Origin: Panagrolaimus kolymaensis
Lineage: Eukaryota > Nematoda > Chromadorea > Rhabditida > Panagrolaimidae
Length of the DNA stretch: 64,000 nucleotides
NCBI GenBank assembly: GCA_028622995.1
Contig: JAJQJQ010000029.1
Coordinates: 1,364,001-1,428,000 of the forward strand
Reading direction: 5' to 3'
Positions within the stretch are counted from its first letter, which is position 1; the number at the start of each line of letters is the position of its first letter. The position numbers were made by a program, and so were the translations under genes. Shown one piece after another: positions 47,706 to 58,439 of this stretch. The notes under the pieces were generated by a model, which saw nothing but the letters and a program-made list of their open reading frames with translations, was not told where the DNA came from and searched no databases.

Positions 47706-50262
47706 TTATTTACATTGATAATCAACCAATTCAAAGTTGATTTTTAAAATCAAGCGATCATTATTAATTTTGAAAATATGATAAAATTTTGGTTGTTTTG
47801 AATTAGAAAATTTAAAATTCATTTCTTCAATCAATTTTTTTGCCTAAAAAATATTATTATTATTTTTTTGCAAAATATTAATTCACAAAAGTAAACTCAC
47901 TTTTATTATATTTTCTGGTTCGTTACAGTTTGGATAATAGCAACGAATACTGTAATTTATACTTCCCTTCAATTTTTTCGGGACATTTTTCGTTACACAT
48001 TTTTGAATTTCTTTTACTTCTTTGAGAATTTCTTGCAATGGAACAATTTCTCGAATATCCAAAATAAATTTAATTTTTTTAAGTTGTTTAGGAAAATACT
48101 CAGGCCAAGTGCTTAACATAATAGCAATATTTCGTGTTATTCCAATTTTACCAGATAAATTTAAACTTTTTATTGATCTGAGATTTATTAATTTAACAAT
48201 GCACGGAGTATAATCATTTATTGCTAATGTTGTACATGATATTGGTAAATTATCCAACATCTAAAATATAAATTTTTTAAACTTTGATAATTAAAAAAAA
48301 AGAAAGATAAAGCTTACATATAAACTTTTAAATGCAGAAACTTCTACTAAAATAATTGATTTGTTTTCTTTTATAAGAGTTTTTGAGCCATTACTTATTT
48401 TTTCAAATATAGATACCTTTTTTAATTCTAAAAAAATTGTTTATAAATAGAAATAGCTAAAAAAATATTTTTAATTTAGTTTACTCGAAACTAGAAAAAC
48501 GTGTAAAATTAAATTCTTACTTGGCCCAATAAAGATATTAAAAGTATCAGGAGATAGACTACGACCATAAAGATTATTATAGCATTGATATGAAATAAGT
48601 GATTTTCCTATAGTTTTCAAAATTCGATCCATATATCCGTGAGAACTTGGAAATAATTCGTGTCTTCTTCCACTTTTCTAAAAAAAAATTTTGTTTTGTA
48701 AAACATTTCAAAAAATTGATAATCAATCTTCTTACCATAGTAATTGAAAATTTCAAAGACCCATGTTCTGCTGAGCTAATGAGTTCATAAACATTTGAAA
48801 AATATTTTATAACCGCTTTTTCTTCTGCATTTCCTGAATTCATAAAAGTATTTAAGTTTTTATATGGTGAATCACGATGATAGCTGCTTTTATCTGCTAA
48901 AATATCAATTATTTTTCTTTCAAATTCTGACAGCTCTTTATTATCCTAAAAAAAAAAGACAGGAATAATGACATTTTTGTATAAATAAAAAAAACTTACA
49001 TTTACAGAAACGCAAAAATCAGGAATTTCTTCAAAATCTGAAGAACTTTCTTCATCATCATCTGAAAGTCTCACAATTTCATGGGTATCAGCAGAATTTG
49101 ATTCGTTGCTTTGGATCGAAGAATTTGTTGCTTGATTATTCTTTTTAGAAGGGACGGGATTAATAATTTCAATCGATGCATTTCTTTTTCGATTATTTAC
49201 CTAAACAATTTTTTTATATATAAAAAATGAAAGGAAGAAATCTTTTACTTGAGTGGGAAGAATAACTTCACCGTTAGAGTTATCATCTGGAATTACTTGG
49301 ATTTCTGGTTCCACATTTTCATTTTCGCTTTTTTCATTTTGTAATTCTGCAATAATTTTATCCTTTTCATCAAGTTCGTCTTTAAGTTTCTTATTTGCTT
49401 CCTCAAATTTTCTAAATTGTGATTCATATTTATTTTTTAAGTCGCCATTTACAAGGTCGAAATCTTTTTTAGCTTCATCAAAAGCTTTCGCGTGCTTTTC
49501 TTTCAAGTCCGCCATTGCACAATCATAAGTTTGCTTTGACGATTCATTTTGGGCATCCATTTCCACTTTATGCTCATTTTTCAATTTCGCAATGTTTTGA
49601 TCTTTCTCTGCGAGTTTTGTATCAAAAGCTTGCTTTTCTTTATCATGAATTTCTTTGGATGCTTTTAATTCAGAAATTGTATCGCTTAAAGCTTTTTTGA
49701 CTTCATCGAGATCTTTTGCGTTTTTATCTTTCAATTCAACCATTGCAGAGTCCAAAGCTTTTTTTGATGCTTCCATTTGAGCATTCATCTCAGCTTTATG
49801 ATCATTTTTCATGACATCAATTAATTGATCATTATCAACGAGTTTTGTTTCAAATGATCGTTTTTCTTGCTCATAAAGACCGTGGGCGTTTTTCAATTCA
49901 GAAACCTGAAAATTTTGATTAAATTTTTATATAAAAAACTTGGAAACAAACTAACTATTTTTTCATGCTCATCTTTGATTGTTTGCATTTTTAGAAGGTC
50001 GTTCTCGAGCGTTTTTACTTGTTGTTCCAATGTCTCAGGAAGACGAGAGATATCTTTAATTTTATTCTAAAATATAAAGCCTATTATTTATACAGTTTCC
50101 GGACGAAAAAATAATTACCTTTTCAAGCTCATATTTTAAATTAGCATTTTCTAATTTTAAACTTAATATTTCATTTTCCGTTCTGAGTTGATTATTGAGT
50201 TTATTGCTTTCTTCCAGTTGCTGATTATATTTTTCAAGAATTGAAAAGGGTACATCAGCCAT
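47706..50262 (-). CDS. coiled-coil / leucine-rich-like protein (array copy 3)
   Basis: Nine exons from the 5' end: 50262-50119, 50066-49956, 49905-49249, 49200-49000, 48945-48736, 48677-48521, 48427-48318, 48260-47901 and 47843-47706. The frame is intact, 695 residues. The leader is 'MADVPFSILEKYNQQLEESN', almost identical to copy 1. Exon 3 (219 codons) is nearly twice as long as in copy 1. It contains an internal repeat of about 60 residues ('DAQNESSKQ..' against 'NAQMEASKK..'), so the coiled-coil rod grew by duplication. Exon 4 has the nuclear-signal-like 'NNRKRNASIEIINP'. The last five exons match copy 1 in size (160/157, 110/110, 360/360 nt). The family is unknown; this is the best intact reference for the array. 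Confidence 0.8.
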
Positions 50263-51134
50263 GATAAATATCTAAAAGATATCCGGAAATAAGAAAAAAA
50301 TCAAACTAAAAAGAGAAAAAAGAAAAAACGGTATTTAATAACTGGAAGAAAAAAATTAGCTATGTAATATATTTCTTATTTATTTAATCCGTCATTAATT
50401 GGCAACTTTTCAAAAATATTCAACTAGAGAATAAACGACATCGATAGAAAAAAATGTCTCACGAATGCCTGCACTATAAGGAACCATCTAAAAATTTTCT
50501 TGATACAAATCAAACAAGTTCACAAGCTATACTTTTTCTGGCTCTTCAGTGAATAAGGCCAATAGTTGCTTTCTGTGGAATAACTTTGCGCTTTATTTTC
50601 CCTTGATTTTCTAATTAACAAAAAGTGTGAAGTTTCTTATTTTTTCAGAAACTGCCAAAAAAAGGAAGAAGGTTTATCGTATGCTAGCCTGATTGATTCT
50701 TGCATTATACGAACTTTCACTAAATAATATTTATTATTCAATGATTTTTTTTTCATATTTATTTTTGTGTAAAGCATCTTCATGGTTGCGCTTCAATAAA
50801 CCACTATGTCTTTTTTTTGCAAACAAAATTTCATATATTGTTGTATGGTAAAATGCGGGATAATTCATAGCATACATTCTTGACACCGAGCGCTCTTTCG
50901 ACTCAATGAAAACTTAAAAAATTCACTGACTCTCGTGAGGGAATGAATTATTGTAGGAAAAAGAGATAAGAAAAGTTAAGTTGAAAAATAAACCAAATTA
51001 TAATAATTTCCTATTTGATTTAACTTTCTACTTTTTTTTTCTACTATGTAATTTTAATAGTTTTATAATATCAAAAAGTTTAATTTTTCTTATATAACAA
51101 ACAATGAAAAGATCAAAAAAACAATAAAAGTGAT
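50263..51134. other. spacer upstream of the array
   Basis: It includes the conserved upstream block of copy 3. The remainder is AT-rich with no coding support. Confidence 0.35.
50517..50600 (-). promoter_or_regulatory. conserved upstream block of array copy 3
   Basis: AAGTTCACAAGCTATACTTT followed by GGAATAACTTTGCGCTTTATT matches the blocks near 44.6 and 59.7 kb. Confidence 0.35.
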
Positions 51135-52239
51135 TTAATTAATATTCAAATATGGCATAATTAATTTTTTATGAGAACACGGTAAATTTTTCATTTCTGC
51201 ATATATCATTTTACGAAGTTTATTTCTGGTCCTTTTTTTAAACGATTCATGCACAGTATAAATAAATTTAAGGTTATACTCCGATCGAGTTTTATCCCAT
51301 TCTTGAAGGTTCCATCCTTTAAGGGTATTCTTAAAAAAAAACAGAGTTGTTTATTCATTTGTTTAAAAGAAAGTGCCTTAAAAATCTTAAACTTACGACA
51401 ATAAACTTTGCAAAATTTTCGAAATCCCATGTTTCGGGTAAATTACCGAGGGAAAAGTATTCAAGCTTAGAAGTTCTTTTTATTTTTGCTAAATTTTCTG
51501 ATGTATCTGGTGTGTAATAATTAGTAAATAAAGTATGACTAAAAGCATGTAAAAAAAAATTAGAATATTATAAATTCAGAGTAATAAACTTAATATTCAG
51601 CAAAAAAAAAAATCGAAAACATCGAGTTACGAATTTCTAAAAACCTAATTTTAAAAAATCGACTTACAAATAAAATTCAATAACATTTGGAAAGCATTTA
51701 AAAATTTCTTCCAATGGAATTACTTGTCCATTATTTGGATCCTCCAATGTGCAATAAGTCAAATCTACGCATTTAATTGTTTCTGGTAATAATTTAAGTT
51801 CTTTTAAGCTTAATTTTATTGAGAAAAATGAAAAACTTATTATATTTGAGGTGAATTTTTGAGATAAGAAATAATCAAAACCTTTATAATTATCAAAAAT
51901 TCGAAAACTTTCAAAAACTTTGAAGGAAAATTCATTCGAAAATAACGCGTTTCTGTGGAATAGAATTTTGCTGTTTTCAAAACAACAGCTAACTTCATTT
52001 TGACTATTAATTTCCAAACACCAACAAGGAATAATTTTGAGGGAAATGAAAAAATATTTGCATATTAAATATAGTTTAAAATAAAGTTTTGGTGGAAGTT
52101 TAGGGTTTTTGAGGAAATATTGGATCACATCTTTAGGGAATGTAAATTTTTGATGCAACGCATTGTTAGGAGAAAAATGGCATGTAATTAAAGATGATTC
52201 TTTTTTAATACACTTTTTTCGAGAACAACAAAACTTCAT
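51135..52239 (-). CDS. full-length F-box-like protein
   Basis: Exons 52239-51668, 51538-51397 and 51329-51135 join in phases 2 and 0 and give 302 residues. The leader is Cys/Lys-rich. The F-box-like segment at about residues 28-80 is diverged ('FTFPKDVIQYFLKNPKLPPK', 'LYLICKYFF'). Leucine-rich-like strands follow ('CVDLTYCTLEDPNNGQVIPL'), then the family junction 'IFKCFPNVIEFYL'. Exons 2-3 match the C-terminal half of the 60.2-kb gene by phase and by 'KLEYFSLGNLPETWDFENFA'. The last acceptor reads TTTTTAAG, weaker than usual. The start is the ATG at 52239; the frame is open further upstream but without an ATG in good context. Confidence 0.75.
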
Positions 52240-52953
52240 TATTAAATCGAGAAAGAAACAAAATAATTTTTTCGTGACAAAATGAATCTCAACAACAAAC
52301 AATTTTGTTGTTCGAGCTTAGGTTTATTTTATTAATTTTTGGCAATCTACTATTCACACTCTTCACAAAAGTAAAACGTCCATCCGTCATGACAAAGAAA
52401 GAAACCCTGATAAACAGAATATTCGAAAATTCGAAGAATGAATGAAAAACAAAACTTATTTGGAAATATCCATAGTGTGTGTTTGTTTTTCCTTTATTTT
52501 TAATTAGGTCACCTTCAAAAAATTTTTTCACTTGCTCTCTGCTATTTTTATAATGGCAAAGTAAAAATAATAGATCATGCGTCCCAGCCTATATACAGTG
52601 AAAAAATATAAATTTGGGTGCTACTTTAAAACCTTGCCAAAGGATAATCTTTTCTCTCTTATTTTTTTCTAAAAAATATAGTAAAAAGATTTTGACAATC
52701 ATATTTTTAAATGAATAAACGCTACTACCATCTTTAATTCATGTGTGTTAAATATGACCGACTACACCACAAACACATACTTATGCATGGGATAAATAAT
52801 AACCATAGTTAAAAACAAAATAAAAAAGACTGCATTTTTATTGAAACATTTTTTAATAAAAGCATTCTTGCTTGCAAATATTTGCAAGTTTCTTTTATTA
52901 AAATTTTTGTTAAAGTTTTTTAGGTTCGTAGACTTATCGTTTAAAAAAAAAAG
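52240..52953. other. divergent intergenic region between two F-box-like genes
   Basis: AT-rich; a short inverted pair (TTGCAAATATTTGCAA) is near 52873. No coding support. A minus-strand open stretch at 52289-52531 was not called. Confidence 0.35.
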
Positions 52954-53970
52954 ATGAGTAGGGGTATGAAAAGAAAGCTATATCCCTATTCAGAATCCCC
53001 AACTTCCCCAATAAAAAAGAAATTAAATTTTAAAGCTCCTTTTTTTCAAAACTTTTCACTTCCAAGAAATATTATTTATTATATTCTCAAAAATCCTAAT
53101 GGAACAAACGGATATCGAAAATTATTTAAAACATGCAAATATTTTTATTGTAATAAACCTATTCTTTTTGTTAATAGAATTACTGCTTTTAATATGGATG
53201 TATGGACTTTATATTCTGGAAAAGGATCCATCTTCTATCAGTTATTTTCAATAAAGCAAAGTCGTTATAAATTATGGATTTGCGAAAACATAAATTTTCA
53301 CTATTCTCCATCAAACTTTGAATTTCTTGAAAAAATTGTTTATTGCAAAAATTTAATGTTGTCTAGAATTGATTTATCTTTCGAGGATATTGTGAAATTA
53401 AAAAAAATTTCTGGATTGAAAGAAATAACTTTTTATTCCACAAATGTTAAATATTCTTCTTCTGAAGGCAAAGAAGAAGAATCTCGAGTTCCAATTGAAA
53501 AAGTTTTTGAATTATTTCCAACTTTAGAACGTTTTTCTGTGTAAGTTTTCTGCCATTTTTTCCTTCTTCCTTCATTCATGGCTTTGTTTTTTAGATCCGG
53601 TACACATAATTTCCTAATTACACCCGAAACCGTTCAAACAATCGTAAATTGTCCTAATTTCAAAAATTTAAAAGCCTTCGAATTAACTGAAATCTCAGAA
53701 GCATTTGATTTTAAAATTTTTTCAGAAATTATTGAAGCAAGTTTTTTTAATTAGTTAAATCAATTACAAAATTTTTTAAGGAAATGAAAGACGGATTTTC
53801 AAGTTCATTTTAGCAATGGGTTATCCGGGAATTATAAAAATGAAATTCAAAAATTTATTGACAAATTAATTAATACATATTCGAGAGACTCTCTTCCGCC
53901 TTTGATCACATTCCTTGGTAGTCAAAAAGATGAAATACTCCGATCTCTTCGATTTGAATTTTACCATTAA
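52954..53970 (+). CDS. F-box-like gene with a damaged 3' half
   Basis: Exon 1, 52954-53540, and exon 2, 53595-53736, are intact and join in phase 2. The F-box-like core is 'FFQNFSLPRNIIYYILKNPN' with 'LFKTCKYFY', and the region up to 'VFELFPTLERFSV' is near-identical to the 60.2-kb gene. After exon 2 the normal GTAAGT donor reads GCAAGT (53737). Exon 3 homology ('TDFQVHF' onward, ending 53970 'FEFYH') is in frame only if the acceptor is an unusual GAAAG at 53790. The homologous acceptor position, followed by an extra base, would shift the frame into a stop. So it may be a gene decaying at its 3' end, or one using a GC-AG intron with a shifted acceptor (about 303 residues). Confidence 0.6.
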
Positions 53971-54098
53971 CAAAATATTGTTAATTTTTTCTTTTTTATT
54001 TGAGATGATTATTTGCTGCTTTTACGATTCAATAAATATAATTTTCTTTTTCTCATTTTATTTGTCTGACACAATAAAATAATTCCGTTATTATTATT

Positions 54099-55391
54099 TT
54101 ATAACTTTTTTTTACATATGTAATGCCAAGCTTGATAACATGAAAGATTATCAAAATAAATGTTAGATAAATTATTGTCGTTTTCTGATAAATCATAAGT
54201 TAATAATACACAATTTTCTCGCGGTACATAATCAGGTTTACCATCTTTCCAATGAGGAAAATCCATAGGAGTTTTATCTGTCCATTTCCAACTTATTCCA
54301 TCATCATCCGTATATCCTCCAAGCCATGGATCATCATTACCTCGAATACTTGCAATTTCTGAAAGTAAAAAAGAGTATGCAATAATTTTTAGAGACACAT
54401 CCAATCACCCCACATTTTTTTATATAACAAGATTATATGGAAATTTAGCAAGGATCAGTCACGACTTGAAATTTTTATTATAAAACCGACGAAGAAATTC
54501 TGAATTCATTTATTTTACTTTTGTAAGTTTTGATTTTAAGGATACCAAAATTTTCTTTGGTTTTTACAAGTTTGGTGTATTCAAATTTTGCAATTTTAGT
54601 TCGAAAATGCCCAATTTAAAGACCTTTGCCGCCTGATTTTTATGCTATAAGAAAGCTTAAAGTTCCTGGGTGTATCCCTTTCAGAAAAAAATCTTGTGGG
54701 TTAAACTTACTTGCAACAAATGATAACTCTTCATAAGTATGAATTGAAGATAAATGGGCTCCAAAATTATTGCATTCATTTTCAGCGTTAGTCCAATTTT
54801 GTAATTTATCACTATTTGAGCTGTAACAAGAATGAGTAGATTCCAAATAATTCCATCCATCAGCACAAAAAGATGGGGATGGTGTTGTAAAAGATGCCTC
54901 AGAAATAAGGCATACAAAAGGTTTTAAATTATAACATTCTTGAGCACTCCAATATCCATCAATCATTGATAATGCAGCGCAATTAAATCCTGAGGTATTT
55001 TGAGGTTCACCTTGATTCCAATCTTTAAAATCAAATGGAGTTGCATCCGTCCAAGTCCAATTTTGATTGAAATTAAGTTTATTTGCACCAATCCAAATAT
55101 CATTATGAGAAATATTTGGCGCCTCTTCTAAAAATAATTTTTATTTCTTTAATTAAAAAATAGAAAAATAAATAAAATCCAACGTCCAAGAAGTCCATTA
55201 ACAAATCCATCATGAATGGATGCCAAATGTCCACCAATTTCAATGCAAGAAAATTCAGCTTTTGAAAATCCCGATTCAGTGGTATTAAAAATATAACATT
55301 TCGAGTTATATTCAAGACTTCCATTGGGACATGAACTTTTAACAAAATAAACAAAAAATAATGAAAAAACAATAAAAGATGAACTCAACAT
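54099..55391 (-). CDS. secreted protein with two C-type lectin domains
   Basis: Exons 55391-55184, 55127-54711 and 54358-54099 join in phases 1 and 1 and give 294 residues. Residues 1-19 form a signal peptide. Domain 1 (about 21-147) runs from 'CPNGSLEYNSKCY' through 'HLASIHDGF' and 'WIGANKL' to 'QECYNLKPFVC'. Domain 2 (about 161-293) runs from 'CADGWNYLESTHSCY' through 'HLSSIHTYEE' and 'WLGGYTDDDG' to 'QAWHYICKK'. The conserved disulphide cysteines are present. The sugar/calcium motif positions read GEPQN and GKPDY rather than EPN or QPD, and there is no WND, so classic calcium-dependent mannose binding is unlikely. Nematode secreted lectins of this kind are often pathogen-response proteins; that role is inferred. 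The first donor, GTTGGA, is weak but the phase fits. Confidence 0.85.
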
Positions 55392-55717
55392 TTTTGGAAG
55401 CAGTAGATAGAGATGAAAAAAAACAATGACAAATATGTATAAATCGTCGTTGACTACACAATATTTATTTTATTTTTTAGATAAGAAACTTTCTTTGACA
55501 TCATTGTGTCGTCACAAAATTAACTCATTTTAGTTTGTTACTACCGAATATATTTTTGGCAAAGGGGTTGAATTTGAGTAAATGAATTTTAAATTCCGTA
55601 TATTCATATGCATTTATTAAGCGGAAAATTTTAGAAACTTCGAAATGATTTTTATAAAAATAGCAAACTATATAGGAACTTCTCAAAACAAAACAAAAAA
55701 TAATAATGAAACAATGG
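55392..55717. other. upstream region of the lectin gene, bordering the retrotransposon
   Basis: AT-rich. It ends with AATGG (55713-55717), the left target-site copy of the LTR element. Confidence 0.5.
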
Positions 55718-56076
55718 TGTAATGTGTTAGTAATGTGTTAGTCTTTTTGGATTTAAACCTTTTTCGAAATTTAACATTTTATTCTTCTTTTGCCCTTTCC
55801 CATTTCCTATTTTCTTATTTCCATTTTCTTTGTGTCTTCTTGCCGCCGAAACAAAAGGTTACTTTCTCAACCTTTAAGGAAGCAGAGCCAACGATTCATC
55901 GAGGCGCGCAACCGCTAGTTTTGGATCGCATATAAAAGAATTTATTCATTCATCTTAAAAAGCAGACATTATTTTAGTTTTCAGTCTTTATTTTATTTTG
56001 GTTTTTATTTTAGTTTTTGGTCGTAATATTAATAAAGCAAATTTATAAATCAACAGTAAGAAGGTGGAAATTTACA
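55718..56076 (+). repeat. 5' LTR
   Basis: 359 bp, TG...CA. It begins TGTAATGTGTTAGTAATGTG, a doubled 10-mer. It contains GCATATAAAAG (TATA box) near 55928 and AATAAA near 56032. Confidence 0.9.
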
Positions 56077-56078
56077 CT

Positions 56079-56091
56079 TGGTGCCACGACC
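56079..56091 (+). promoter_or_regulatory. primer-binding-site-like sequence
   Basis: TGGTGCCACGACC begins two bases after the LTR and starts with TGG, complementary to a tRNA CCA end. I did not assign the tRNA. Confidence 0.6.
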
Positions 56092-56134
56092 TTCGTGGTT
56101 AGGACCGTGGACGTAGTTCCTTAGGCTGTTGATT

Positions 56135-57646
56135 ATGGGTGCCATGGATCCCCAGTTGAGTCCCGATTTTGTTATGGAAAGTGAAAATTTTGCGGATGTT
56201 ATTAAAAATTTTGGTGAAACAGCAAAGAAATATTTGAGCTTTGATGGAAATCAAGCTGAGAAAACAGCATTGGCTGAATGTATAGCGGACTTAAAAAGTG
56301 TTATGAATGTGTTTAAAGTGATTACTGGAAAGATGAATCATATTATGGATTGCTCGAAGGAAGCAGAAGCTGTGTGCGTTGATGAGGAAAAGATTCATGC
56401 TTGTAATATTGATGCTGTAAATGCACTTGTCCCTCAGAAAGCCGTTTTTGAAGTTGTTAATATGGAAGATTTGGAAGCTGTTGATGTGAAATATGAAGCT
56501 GCTCAAAATTTACTCGTAAGTAATTTATTAAATTCGGGATTTCCATTGGCCGAAAGCAAAGTTGGTGTTTTTAAATGTGAGGAAGCTTCAAGTTTAATCT
56601 CGAAGATGGTAAAAAGGGATGATCGAAAATTGATTGAAAAAGAAAATTATACCCTCAAACATCGATTACCACCCGATAAAGCGAATGAAAAGAATTTGGA
56701 AATCCATGAAGTGGAGTATTATGAAGCTGTTAATTATGGAGTAAAATGCAAAATGAAATTTATGCATGTTATTTTAATTATTAAAGCGTCAGTTTATTGT
56801 TATTCCATTTTGGTCATCGTATGCGCGATTATTCATTCGTTTGAAAAAGATTTTGAATTTAAAGAAAAGCCACCTGATTCGAAGAAATTCGAAAGGAAAG
56901 AAACTGTGAAAGAACCTATTGAAAAGCTACCCCTTGTTGAAAAGGTGAGCCATGAACTAAAAACTCATCAAATTGAAAGCATTTCTTATGGTGAAAATTA
57001 TCAACTCAAATTACAAAATTTTGATGGTGATCCTGTAGTTTCTACTAAAGCATGGTTTAGAAAGCTAAAAACCGAATTTAAATGTTTGCCATTTCCGTTA
57101 TCAGAAGATCAAAAGATTGTTTTTTTGGAAAGTCATCTTGATGGGATTGCTCTTTTAAAATTTTTGCAAATGCCCGAGGATTTGAAAAGCGACTTTTCTG
57201 CCATCGAAAATTATTTTTTGAAAAATTTCCCCGTTGCTGTAACTCAAAAATATGCTGAACAAGAACTTGATTATATTTATCAAGAAGAAAATGAAAAGGT
57301 TGCAGATTTTGCTAAACGTGTAGCGACATTAGTATCCAAAATTGCTGAAGATGAAAGCCCACGGGAAGTTGATCGATTTCTTCGCCGAGAAACGCTAGCT
57401 CGATTTCGAGATGATATAAAAAGTTACGTGAAATATCATGGTGCTGAAACTTATCTGGAAATAATGTTCCTTGCGAGAAAGCGAGAACTTATGTTGGAAG
57501 CTGATATAGCACCGGATGATAATCGTATGCAATTTGTTCATTGGAAAGCAGCTAAAAAGAAAAATAATTGTTCCAATTGTGGATGCAGATCATATGAAAA
57601 AGAAAACCATGGAGGACTGGAAAAGAAATTTTGTAAATTTTTCTGA
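56135..57646 (+). CDS. gag-like protein of the LTR element
   Basis: An intact 503-residue frame from the ATG at 56135. About residues 285-430 resemble the retrotransposon gag core: 'LQNFDGDPVVSTKAWFRKL', 'LSEDQKIVFLESHLDGIALL' and later 'FAKRVATLVSKIA'. The C-terminus has a zinc-knuckle-like cluster 'CSNCGC..' with a His and a later Cys, but spacing is not CX2CX4HX4C, so it is degenerate. Residues about 209-235 form a hydrophobic helix ('ILIIKASVYCYSILVIVCAI'), unusual for a gag core. It might be a membrane anchor or come from an unspliced intron. The capsid-like part would package the element's RNA, with enzymes supplied by another element. No stop or frameshift interrupts it. Confidence 0.8.
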   Translation: MGAMDPQLSPDFVMESENFADVIKNFGETAKKYLSFDGNQAEKTALAECIADLKSVMNVFKVITGKMNHIMDCSKEAEAVCVDEEKIHACNIDAVNALVPQKAVFEVVNMEDLEAVDVKYEAAQNLLVSNLLNSGFPLAESKVGVFKCEEASSLISKMVKRDDRKLIEKENYTLKHRLPPDKANEKNLEIHEVEYYEAVNYGVKCKMKFMHVILIIKASVYCYSILVIVCAIIHSFEKDFEFKEKPPDSKKFERKETVKEPIEKLPLVEKVSHELKTHQIESISYGENYQLKLQNFDGDPVVSTKAWFRKLKTEFKCLPFPLSEDQKIVFLESHLDGIALLKFLQMPEDLKSDFSAIENYFLKNFPVAVTQKYAEQELDYIYQEENEKVADFAKRVATLVSKIAEDESPREVDRFLRRETLARFRDDIKSYVKYHGAETYLEIMFLARKRELMLEADIAPDDNRMQFVHWKAAKKKNNCSNCGCRSYEKENHGGLEKKFCKFF

Positions 57647-57946
57647 AATTTTTTTTGAGCTCTCACTCTTATTTTTTATCTAAAAGTTGTTTTAAAATTT
57701 AAATTTTTAAATGTGTAGTTTTTAATTTTTTTTAGCTTAAAATTAAAACTTCTATTTTTGTTAAAAACGTAAATCTAACTAATAATTTTTGTTGTTGTCT
57801 TTTTGGATCTAAACTTTGTCTAAATTTTTTTTATTGTTAATTTTGCCTTCTCTTTTATGTTTTATCTATCATTTTTATTTAGCCCTCTTTTCTTTTTCAA
57901 AATTTCTTATTTGTTACTGTATTTTTAAACCCCGTAGGATTTTTCT

Positions 57947-57958
57947 AAAGAAGAGAGA
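57947..57958 (+). promoter_or_regulatory. polypurine tract
   Basis: AAAGAAGAGAGA lies directly before the right LTR, the usual plus-strand primer site of LTR elements. Confidence 0.75.
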
Positions 57959-58317
57959 TGTAATGTGTTAGTAATGTGTTAGTCTTTTTGGATTTAAACC
58001 TTTTTCGAAATTTAACATTTTATTCTTCTTTTGCCCTTTCCCATTTCCTATTTTCTTATTTCCATTTTCTTTGTGTCTTCTTGCCGCCGAAACAAAAGGT
58101 TACTTTCTCAACCTTTAAGGAAGCAGAGCCAACGATTCATCGAGGCGCGCAACCGCTAGTTTTGGATCGCATATAAAAGAATTTATTCATTCATCTTAAA
58201 AAGCAGACATTATTTTAGTTTTCAGTCTTTATTTTATTTTGGTTTTTATTTTAGTTTTTGGTCGTAATATTAATAAAGCAAATTTATAAATCAACAGTAA
58301 GAAGGAGGAACTTTACA
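57959..58317 (+). repeat. 3' LTR
   Basis: 359 bp, matching the 5' LTR except near the end (AAGGAGGAACTTTACA against AAGGTGGAAATTTACA). It is followed by the AATGG target-site copy. Confidence 0.9.
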
Positions 58318-58439
58318 AATGGCAAGAAAATAATTACGAGATCATCCTTTGGCTAAGTTTCATTAACAGCGTAAAAAGGTTCTGTTGAATGAAGGAAAGC
58401 ATGATAGGAGAGGTTCCGCTAAGAGAGGAAGCGATCTTT

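Larger units (their letters stand above)
55718..58317 (+). mobile_element. gag-only LTR retrotransposon, complete with 5-bp target-site duplication
   Basis: Two 359-bp LTRs (55718-56076 and 57959-58317) start TG and end CA. They differ only at a few positions near their 3' ends, so the insertion is young. The flanks carry the same 5 bases, AATGG, at 55713-55717 and 58318-58322. A primer-binding-site-like TGGTGCCACGACC starts at about 56079, just inside the left LTR, and a purine tract AAAGAAGAGAGA (57947-57958) abuts the right LTR. The 1.9-kb interior holds one gag-like frame and no protease, reverse transcriptase, RNase H or integrase. It therefore must be moved in trans. This is the architecture described in plants as terminal-repeat retrotransposons with GAG. 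Confidence 0.92.

Noticed and set aside
49253..49528. 91-codon Ser/Phe-rich plus-strand frame
   Set aside because: Exact shadow of the coiled-coil exon on the minus strand.
55735..55935. 66-codon frame present twice (also 57976-58176)
   Set aside because: It lies wholly inside the LTRs and is duplicated because they are; no coding evidence.
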